Shown: piece by piece, positions 1 to 5,149 of the stretch | Position numbering within the stretch: the first letter of the stretch is position 1 | Layout of the letters: each line of letters opens with the position of its first letter | Source of the DNA: Lysobacterales bacterium | GTDB lineage: Bacteria > Pseudomonadota > Gammaproteobacteria > Xanthomonadales > Xanthomonadaceae | DNA length: 5,149 nucleotides | Reading direction: 5' to 3' | NCBI GenBank assembly: GCA_015655035.1 | Contig: JAATFS010000473.1 | Coordinates: 1-5,149, forward strand | Notes under the pieces: generated by a model | Seen by the model: only the letters and a program-made list of their open reading frames with translations | What the model was told of the DNA's origin: nothing | Database searches by the model: none | Made by a program: the position numbers and the translations under genes

Positions 1-2169
1 CAGCTGCGCCTTCTCGCCCAGGCCGTTGAGACGCACCGCGGTCAACTGCGGATCGGCGCTGGCCTGCCGCAGCACCGCGACCTGGGCGGCATTGAGCGCG
101 GAACGCCCCGCCCCGTCGCTGTCGCGGATCCACAATTCAAAACCGCTGGACTGGCCCAGACCACGCACCGCCGGGGGCGCCAGCACGCTCACCTTGGCAT
201 CGGCGCGCTTGCGGAAATGCTTGTTGGCGCGTTCGATGATCGCCGCAGCGGTATTGTTCCGGTCGCGCTCGCCCCAGGGCTTTAGCGAGAGGAACCCCTG
301 GCCGGCATTCTGGCTGTTGCCGGCATTGCTGCGGCCGACCACCAAGAAGATCGCGTCGAGGTTGGCCTTCTCTTCGGTCAGGAAGTAATGGCTGATGTCC
401 TGCGCCAGCGCCTCGGTCACCGCCATCGGCGTGCCTTCCGGGGTGGTGAACTGAAGCAGTATCTGGCCTTGGTCCTCGACCGGCAGGAAGCCGGTGGGCA
501 TGCGCATGTACAGCACCACCATCGCCAACACGATCAGCGCGTACAGCACCATCCAGCTCCGGCGCTGGAGCAGAATGGCGCCCAGACGGCGCTGGTAGGC
601 GCCCTGGCTGCGCTCCACGCCGCGATTGAACCACTGGAAGAACCGCCCCAGCTTGCGCTCCTTTTCCACCGGCTTGAGCAGGGTCGCGCACAGCGCCGGG
701 GTCAAGGTCAGCGCGATCAGCGCCGACAGCGCCATGGCCGACGCGATGGTGATCGAGAACTGACGGTAGATGATGCCGGTGGAACCGCCAAACAACGCCA
801 TCGGCAGGAAGACCGCGCCCAGCACCACGGTGATGCCGACCAGCGCACCGGTAATCTCGCCCATCGATTTCTCGGTCGCCTCGCGCGGCGGCAGATGCTC
901 CTCGTGCATGATCCGCTCGACGTTTTCCACCACCACGATCGCATCGTCCACCAGCAGGCCGATCGCCAACACCATCGCAAACAACGTCAGCGTGTTGATG
1001 GTGAAACCGGTGACCGCCAGGATGCCGAAGGTACCCAGCAGCACCACCGGCACCGTGATCGCCGGGATCAGGGTGGCGCGCAGGTTCTGCAGGAACAGGT
1101 ACATCACCACCACCACCAGCACGATGGCTTCGAGCAAGGTGTGGACAACGCCCTCGACCGACACCCGCACGAACGGCGTGCTGTCGCGCGGATAGGCGAC
1201 CTGGATGCCCGGTGGGAAGGTCGGCAAAAGGCGCTCGATCTCCGCGCGTACCAAGTCTGCGGTTTCCAGCGCGTTGGCGCCCGAAGACAACGACACCGAG
1301 AAGCCCGAAGCGGGATAGCCGTTGAGAAAGCTGCTGGTCTGGTAGCTCTCCGCGCCGATCTCGACCCGCGCCACGTCACCCAGGCGCACGCTGGCACCGT
1401 TGGGCAGCGTGGTCAGGATGATCTCGCGGAACTGCTCGGGGGTCTGCAACCGCGACTGCGCGGTAACCGTGGCATTGAGCCCTTGTTCCGGACCGGTGGG
1501 CAGCGCACCCAGCTCGCCGGCGGTGACCTGGGTGTTCTGTTCCTCGATCGCGCGGCTGACGTCGCTGGGCATCAGTTGATAGGCATTGAGCTTGTGCGGG
1601 TCCAACCACACGCGCATTGCGTAAGGCGCGCCGAACACGTTGATCTCGCCCACGCCATTGATCCGGCTGATCGGATCCTGCAGCGTACTGACCAGGTAGT
1701 CGGCGACATCGACCCGGGTCAACCGGCGGGTGGTGTCGTACAGCGATACCACCATCAGGCTGTCGCCCTGCGACTTGGCCACGGTGACGCCCTGCTGCTG
1801 CACTTCCTGCGGCAACCGGCTCAGCGCCTGGTTGACGCTGTTCTGTACCTGGACCTGGGCGATATCCGGATCGGCGCCCTGGTCGAAGGTGACGCTGATG
1901 CGCGCCTGGCCCGAGGACGAGCTGGTCGACGAGAAATACAGCAGGTGATCGATACCCTTGATCTGCTGCTCGATCACCTGGGTGACGCTGTCCTCCACCG
2001 TCTGCGCCGAGGCGCCGTTGTAGTTGGCAGTGATGGTGACGTTGGGCGGCGCGATATCGGGGTATTGCTCCACCGGCAGCGTGACTACCGCGATGGCACC
2101 CATGCACATGATGCAGATCGCCAATACCCAGGCGAAGACCGGTCGATGAATGAAGAAGCGCGAAAGCAT
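1..2169 (-). CDS. RND multidrug efflux permease, AcrB/MexB-like (HAE1 family), 3' end outside the window
   Basis: Inner-membrane proton/drug antiporter subunit of a tripartite efflux pump. Reading on the minus strand from ATG at 2169, the frame stays open for exactly 723 codons to base 1, so about 320 C-terminal residues are missing (AcrB has 1049). The N-terminus MLSRFFIHRPVFAWV matches the AcrB start (MPNFFIDRPIFAWV), fixing the start codon. Visible landmarks: TM1 about residues 10-28; the first periplasmic porter domain from ~30 to ~340 with IAQVQVQN and PQEVQQQGV; TM2 near 340-360; the TM4 proton-relay pair D408-D409 in GLLVDDAIVVVENVERIM (AcrB D407/D408); GGSTGIIYRQFSIT near TM5/6; and the start of the second periplasmic half after ~560. 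The Lys, Arg and Thr relay partners of TM10/11 lie off the window. It starts six bases after the adaptor stop, so the two are cotranscribed and probably translationally coupled. Oddity: several pocket phenylalanines of AcrB are replaced (S137, R613, N615). Family certain; the substrate and specific gene name are not. Confidence 0.96.
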   Translation of the reverse strand, partial: MLSRFFIHRPVFAWVLAICIMCMGAIAVVTLPVEQYPDIAPPNVTITANYNGASAQTVEDSVTQVIEQQIKGIDHLLYFSSTSSSSGQARISVTFDQGADPDIAQVQVQNSVNQALSRLPQEVQQQGVTVAKSQGDSLMVVSLYDTTRRLTRVDVADYLVSTLQDPISRINGVGEINVFGAPYAMRVWLDPHKLNAYQLMPSDVSRAIEEQNTQVTAGELGALPTGPEQGLNATVTAQSRLQTPEQFREIILTTLPNGASVRLGDVARVEIGAESYQTSSFLNGYPASGFSVSLSSGANALETADLVRAEIERLLPTFPPGIQVAYPRDSTPFVRVSVEGVVHTLLEAIVLVVVVMYLFLQNLRATLIPAITVPVVLLGTFGILAVTGFTINTLTLFAMVLAIGLLVDDAIVVVENVERIMHEEHLPPREATEKSMGEITGALVGITVVLGAVFLPMALFGGSTGIIYRQFSITIASAMALSALIALTLTPALCATLLKPVEKERKLGRFFQWFNRGVERSQGAYQRRLGAILLQRRSWMVLYALIVLAMVVLYMRMPTGFLPVEDQGQILLQFTTPEGTPMAVTEALAQDISHYFLTEEKANLDAIFLVVGRSNAGNSQNAGQGFLSLKPWGERDRNNTAAAIIERANKHFRKRADAKVSVLAPPAVRGLGQSSGFELWIRDSDGAGRSALNAAQVAVLRQASADPQLTAVRLNGLGEKAQL

Positions 2170-2175
2170 CCCGGA

Positions 2176-3324
2176 TCAGTCCTGCCGACGACCAGCGGCG
2201 GCCGGTTTGACCGTCACCGAGGCGCCCTCGACCAGATCCTGGCGTCCGTCCACGACCACGCGCTCGCCCGGCTTGAGCCCTTCGGCCACCAGCCACTGGT
2301 GGCCGACCGCCCGCGACGCGATGAACTGGCGCTGGTGCACGGTGTTGTCATCCTCCACCACCCATACCTGGGCCTCGCCGCGTGGCGTGCGATCCACTAC
2401 CGACTGCGGCACCAGCAGCGCTTGTTGATGCACGCCCTGGCCCACCCTCGCGCGCACATACATGCCTGGCAGCAATTGCCCATCAGGATTGGGAAACCGT
2501 GCGCGCAAGGTGACGCTGCCGGTGGTTTCATCCACATCGATATCGGCGAATTCCAGCGTACCCGGCAACGGATAGTCGCTGCCATCTGACAGTTTCAGGC
2601 TGACCTGGGTCGTCGACGGCTGCACCCCGCCGCCGGCAATGGCGCGGCGTAGCGCCAGGAACTGACTGCCGGACTGGGTGATGTCCACGTTCATCGGATC
2701 CAGCCGCTGGATCTTGGCGATGGCATCGGTCTGGCTGGCGGTGACCAGCGCGCCCGGCGTGAATCTGGCCCGGCCGATGCGTCCGCTGATCGGCGCATCC
2801 ACCGTAGCAAAGCGCAGCTGGGTGCGCGCCGTGTCCAGCGCGGCACGATGGGCCTGGCGCGCGGCCAGCGTCTGTTCGTAGCTGGCCTGGGCATCGTCCA
2901 CGTCCTGCTGCGCCACCAATCGGGTCTTGCCCAATTGGCGATAGCGCTCGGCGCGCAGCTTCGCGGCCACCAGCGCCGCCTCGGCGGTCGCCAGATTGGC
3001 CTGCGCCTCGTGGGCCGCTGCCTGATAGAGGGTGGGCTCGATCTGGAACAGCGGCTGCCCCGCCCGCACCTGCGCGCCCTCGGTGAACAATCGTTTGAGC
3101 AATATCCCGCTGACCTGCGGCCGGACCTCCGATTGCTCCGAGGCAACCGTGCGCCCCGGCAGTTCGGTGTCCAATGCCACCCGCTGCGACTGCAAGGTGA
3201 TCACCCCTACCGTGGCGGCCTGCCGCGCTGTCGCGTCCTGCTTGCCCGAGCAACCGGCCAGCACGCCGGCCAGCAATAGCAGCGGCAAGCAGATACAGCG
3301 GCACCGATCGCCGGCAGCGGGCAT
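2176..3324 (-). CDS. Periplasmic adaptor (membrane fusion protein) of RND efflux pump, AcrA/MexA-like lipoprotein
   Basis: Lipid-anchored adaptor that joins the RND permease to an outer-membrane channel; 382 residues, against 397 for AcrA. I chose the ATG at 3324 over the in-frame ATG at 3360: it has AAGGA at a spacing of 8, and it gives a normal lipoprotein signal (h-region LPLLLLAGVLAGC, lipobox LAGC, lipidated C25). The upstream ATG has no ribosome site and would add 12 residues before the signal. Domains in order: first lipoyl half ~61-98 (VRPQVSGILLKRLFTEG); alpha-helical hairpin ~99-167, tip near 127-140; second lipoyl half ~168-206 (APISGRIGRARFTPGALV); beta-barrel ~210-295; membrane-proximal domain ~297-375 (LLVPQSVV, LKPGERVVVDG). 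The signal peptide holds three extra cysteines (C8, C10, C12), which is unusual. The hairpin-tip motif RxxxLxxxxxxS appears as R127, L131, A138, so its Ser is Ala. No local regulator is seen. The family call is secure; ortholog identity (for example SmeA or SmeD type) is not. Confidence 0.95.
   Translation of the reverse strand: MPAAGDRCRCICLPLLLLAGVLAGCSGKQDATARQAATVGVITLQSQRVALDTELPGRTVASEQSEVRPQVSGILLKRLFTEGAQVRAGQPLFQIEPTLYQAAAHEAQANLATAEAALVAAKLRAERYRQLGKTRLVAQQDVDDAQASYEQTLAARQAHRAALDTARTQLRFATVDAPISGRIGRARFTPGALVTASQTDAIAKIQRLDPMNVDITQSGSQFLALRRAIAGGGVQPSTTQVSLKLSDGSDYPLPGTLEFADIDVDETTGSVTLRARFPNPDGQLLPGMYVRARVGQGVHQQALLVPQSVVDRTPRGEAQVWVVEDDNTVHQRQFIASRAVGHQWLVAEGLKPGERVVVDGRQDLVEGASVTVKPAAAGRRQD
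2180..2184 (-). promoter_or_regulatory. Likely ribosome binding site of the RND permease, inside the adaptor gene
   Basis: The minus strand reads CAGGA ten bases before the permease ATG at 2169. It overlaps the last codons of the adaptor gene, whose TGA occupies 2178-2176. The short gap (six bases between stop and start) suggests that ribosomes ending the adaptor help start the permease. Spacing is a little long, so the strength of this site is uncertain. Confidence 0.45.
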
Positions 3325-3332
3325 GCATTTGG

Positions 3333-3337
3333 TCCTT
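3333..3337 (-). promoter_or_regulatory. Ribosome binding site of the adaptor gene (decides its start)
   Basis: The minus strand reads AAGGA eight bases before the ATG at 3324. The alternative in-frame ATG at 3360 is preceded by TTGCCATCTGA, which has no such site. Together with the lipoprotein signal this places the start at 3324. Confidence 0.7.
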
Positions 3338-3351
3338 GCAAAAGCGAGGGA

Positions 3352-3380
3352 AATATCCATTCAGATGGCAACGTCGATAA
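3352..3380 (-). promoter_or_regulatory. Weak sigma-70-like promoter candidate for the efflux operon
   Basis: On the minus strand, TTATCG (3380-3375) and GATATT (3357-3352) are 17 bases apart, the ideal spacing. They match only 3 of 6 and 4 of 6 consensus bases. Transcription would start about 15-20 bases upstream of the AAGGA site and downstream of the ATG at 3360, which would agree with translation from 3324. The match is weak and could be chance. Confidence 0.2.
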
Positions 3381-3518
3381 ACCGAGGAGATCCGCTCCCA
3401 CAGTGGTGCAAACAGCTGCGCCCACGCGGCGGCCCGCTATCGTGCCCTGGACGCCCTGTCCGGCGCCAGTTACCTCCGTCACTGTTGCAGTTTGAACCTT
3501 ACCGCGCCCAGCCCGGCC

Positions 3519-5078
3519 TCAGGAGCTGCACGACAGCATCGAGCACCCCGCCCGGTGACGCGCCCAGTCCGGGCGCTTTTGCGCGAAGGCCTCGCGCCCA
3601 GGCTGCTCGTCGTAGGGCCGGCGCATCACGTCCAATAGTTCAGCGATGCCCGAGGCATCGCCCTGCTCGGCCTGGTCGATCACCTGCTGGGCCAAATAAT
3701 TGCGCAGCACGTAGCGGGGATTTGCCCGGCGCATACGCTCGCGCCGCTGCTCCGGCGAATCCGTTTCCTCGCGCAGACGCGTGGCATAGCGCCGCATCCA
3801 CTGCTCCAGCCGCGCTCGCACTTCCTCGCGCCGATCCAGTGAATAGAACACCGCCGACAACGGCTCCAGCGTGTCCGTCTCCGGCGTGCACTCGATCAGG
3901 CTACGGAACGTCAGGGTCATGTCCATTTCACCGAGCTGCATCAGCCCGCGCAGTTCGGCGAGCAGATCCAGGTCGTCGTCGCGGCACTCGGCCAGGCCCA
4001 GTTTGTCGGCCGTATTGCGCCGATCCGCCGCGACATAGGCCTCGCGAAAGCGCTCCAGGCCGGCCTGCAACGGCGCCGCGCCGGCGAACAGCGGCGCCAG
4101 TGCCTGTGCCAGCCGCCCCAGGTTCCAGTAGGCCACCTGTGGCTGGGTTCCGAAACGATAGCGGCGGCCTTGCGCATCGGTGGTATTGGGTGTCCAGTCC
4201 GGATCGTAGTCATCGATCCAGCCATACGGGCCATAGTCGATGGTTAGGCCGAGAATCGACATGTTGTCGGTATTCATCACCCCATGTACGAAACCGACCC
4301 GCATCCAGTGCGCGACCATCTGCGCCGTGCGCTCGCAGACCTGGCCGAACCATTCGGCATACAACGTCTCGCCCTGCCCTTCCAATTGCGGGAAATCACG
4401 GCGCACGGTGAAATCGGCCAGCTGCCGCAGCAGCGCTACGTCGCCGCGTGCGGCCGGCAACTCGAAACTGCCAAAACGCAAGAACGACGGCGCCACCCGG
4501 CAGACGATCGCCCCCGGCTCGGGCCGTGGGTCGCCGTCGTAGAACATGTCGCGCACCACCACCTCGCCAGTACCCACCAGGCTCAGCGCGCGCGTGGTCG
4601 GCACACCAAGGTGGTGCATCGCCTCGCTGCACAGGAACTCGCGGATCGAGGACCGCAACACCGCACGGCCATCGGCTCCGCGCGAATAAGGCGTGGGCCC
4701 GGCACCCTTCAACTGGAGCTCGTGACGGCGACCATCGACCCCGAGCGCTTCGCCCAGCGAGATCGCACGACCATCGCCCAACTGTCCAGCCCAGTGCCCG
4801 AACTGGTGGCCACCATAGTTCGCCGCGAACGGCCGCATGCCTGGATACAGGGTGTTGCCCGCGAACACCTGCGCAAATGCCGGATCGGCAATATCCGCCG
4901 CATCCAGGCCCAGCGCAGCGGCCACCTCGGCAGAGTGCGCCAGCAGCTGCGGGGCCGGCACGGGCGTAGGCGCCACGCCCGACCACAGCGCACCTGCCAC
5001 CTCGCGACGGCGTGGCCCGCTCTCCGGATCGCCGGGCAGTTCTGTTACGAAGCGGTTGTCGAAACGGGGCAGGCTCAT
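3519..5078 (-). CDS. selO: Protein adenylyltransferase SelO (YdiU/UPF0061 family pseudokinase AMPylase)
   Basis: SelO transfers AMP from ATP to Ser/Thr/Tyr of target proteins, using a kinase fold that binds ATP in flipped orientation; in E. coli its targets include redox proteins. The 519-residue product is full length and begins MSLPRFDNRFVTELPGD. Diagnostic blocks: NYGGHQFGHWAGQLGDGR (87-104), LQLKGAGPTPYSRGADGRAV with the nucleotide-binding K124, IREF with E147, RVAPSFLRFGSFE (194-206), HGVMNTDNMS with D271-N272, and the metal-site DYGPYG with D281. It ends GCSMLSCSS; C517, third from the end, sits where eukaryotic SelO has selenocysteine. The ATG at 5078 is preferred because homologs start at this point. 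No clear Shine-Dalgarno precedes it, and a GTG at 5123 could add 15 residues that look unlike family sequence. The Cys used by E. coli SelO in the activation loop is absent (Pro297 by my alignment). It is co-oriented with the efflux genes but 194 bases away, so a separate transcript is likely. Confidence 0.97.
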   Translation of the reverse strand: MSLPRFDNRFVTELPGDPESGPRRREVAGALWSGVAPTPVPAPQLLAHSAEVAAALGLDAADIADPAFAQVFAGNTLYPGMRPFAANYGGHQFGHWAGQLGDGRAISLGEALGVDGRRHELQLKGAGPTPYSRGADGRAVLRSSIREFLCSEAMHHLGVPTTRALSLVGTGEVVVRDMFYDGDPRPEPGAIVCRVAPSFLRFGSFELPAARGDVALLRQLADFTVRRDFPQLEGQGETLYAEWFGQVCERTAQMVAHWMRVGFVHGVMNTDNMSILGLTIDYGPYGWIDDYDPDWTPNTTDAQGRRYRFGTQPQVAYWNLGRLAQALAPLFAGAAPLQAGLERFREAYVAADRRNTADKLGLAECRDDDLDLLAELRGLMQLGEMDMTLTFRSLIECTPETDTLEPLSAVFYSLDRREEVRARLEQWMRRYATRLREETDSPEQRRERMRRANPRYVLRNYLAQQVIDQAEQGDASGIAELLDVMRRPYDEQPGREAFAQKRPDWARHRAGCSMLSCSS

Positions 5079-5112
5079 GCGTACCAGCTTAGAGGAGCTG
5101 CGGTGAATCGGC

Positions 5113-5137
5113 GATCGCTGCACACGCGGCAGCGATC
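5113..5137. repeat. Perfect 8-bp inverted repeat (hairpin) upstream of selO
   Basis: GATCGCTG (5113-5120) and CAGCGATC (5130-5137) are exact reverse complements around a 9-base spacer. On the minus strand the spacer includes the alternative GTG codon at 5123-5121. No T run follows on the minus strand, so it does not look like a standard terminator in the direction of selO. It could be a 5' leader hairpin, a protein-binding site, or part of the 3' end of a neighbour beyond the right edge. Confidence 0.4.
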
Positions 5138-5149
5138 AGCAGCCATCAC

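Larger units (their letters stand above)
3325..3518. other. Intergenic region between selO and the efflux operon
   Basis: These 194 bases contain no supported gene. The segment holds the weak promoter candidate at 3352-3380, a possible REP-like remnant around 3372-3405, and short inverted repeats: CCAC-A-GTGG at 3398-3406 and GGAC/GTCC at 3449-3461. I see no strong hairpin followed by a T run after the selO stop, so a factor-independent terminator is not evident. The region is long enough to carry a promoter and an operator for the pump genes. Confidence 0.6.

Noticed and set aside
1105..1119. Short CAC triplet run as a possible slippage or phase-variation tract
   Set aside because: It encodes four Val codons in TM2 of the permease. 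Any gain or loss would be in whole codons, and the run is too short to suggest phase variation.
388..2589. A 733-codon open frame on the plus strand, rich in His, Gln, Arg and Asp
   Set aside because: It lies fully antisense to the permease and the end of the adaptor gene, both of which are clear family members. Its composition is what the complement of GC-biased codons gives, and no domain is recognisable.
3325..3360. Longer adaptor N-terminus from the ATG at 3360
   Set aside because: There is no Shine-Dalgarno before it, and it would push the lipobox to residue 37. The ATG at 3324 has AAGGA at spacing 8 and a normal-length lipoprotein signal.
3449..3461. GGAC/GTCC inverted repeat as a selO terminator
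   Set aside because: The stem is only 4 bp and no T run follows on the minus strand, so it is not a convincing intrinsic terminator.
3207..3482. A 91-codon minus-strand frame starting with GTG in the selO-adaptor gap, as a possible small leader gene
   Set aside because: It has no ribosome site, overlaps the adaptor 5' end in another frame, and its second half is the shifted reading of the signal peptide region.
3032..4411. A 459-codon open frame on the plus strand, rich in Pro, Arg, Ser and Ala
   Set aside because: It runs antisense to the adaptor start, the intergenic region and most of selO. It has low-complexity composition and no recognisable domain, as expected of a shadow frame in high-GC DNA.
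1..5149. CRISPR arrays, tRNA or rRNA genes, insertion sequences, toxin-antitoxin or phage-defence genes
   Set aside because: I saw no direct-repeat array, no RNA gene signature, no transposase and no terminal inverted repeats. The window is almost fully explained by three housekeeping or efflux genes.

Overview
The window is GC-rich, and all three supported genes lie on the minus strand. It reads like the chromosome of a gammaproteobacterium of the Xanthomonadaceae (Xanthomonas/Stenotrophomonas/Lysobacter group). This rests mainly on the SelO protein, whose blocks and C-terminal tail (GCSMLSCSS) match what I recall of xanthomonad SelO. The RND efflux genes are of ordinary proteobacterial type and do not narrow the genus. 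Strong codon-position GC bias creates many long open frames that are only shadows of the real genes.

Layout in the direction of transcription (right to left): a 71-base edge segment (5079-5149) carries an 8-bp perfect hairpin just upstream of selO. selO (5078-3519) encodes a complete 519-residue pseudokinase-fold protein AMPylase. A 194-base intergenic region (3518-3325) holds a weak promoter candidate and a possible degenerate REP-like remnant. A lipoprotein periplasmic adaptor of the AcrA/MexA type follows (3324-2176). An RND inner-membrane pump of the AcrB/MexB (HAE1) type begins six bases later at 2169 and runs off the left edge after 723 of an expected ~1040-1050 residues.

The adaptor and pump form a two-gene operon segment. 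The pump captures hydrophobic or amphiphilic compounds in the periplasm, driven by proton entry. The adaptor links it to an outer-membrane channel, whose gene may lie beyond the left edge. selO is co-oriented but separated by 194 bases, and probably forms its own unit. No regulator of the pump (TetR/AcrR type or two-component) is visible here.

I found no wholly new system. The points worth a second look are residue-level departures in recognised families: loss of several aromatic residues in the pump's drug-binding pocket and switch loop, a Ser-to-Ala change in the adaptor's channel-contacting tip motif, and a SelO that keeps the C-terminal redox Cys but lacks the activation-loop Cys used by the E. 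coli enzyme.
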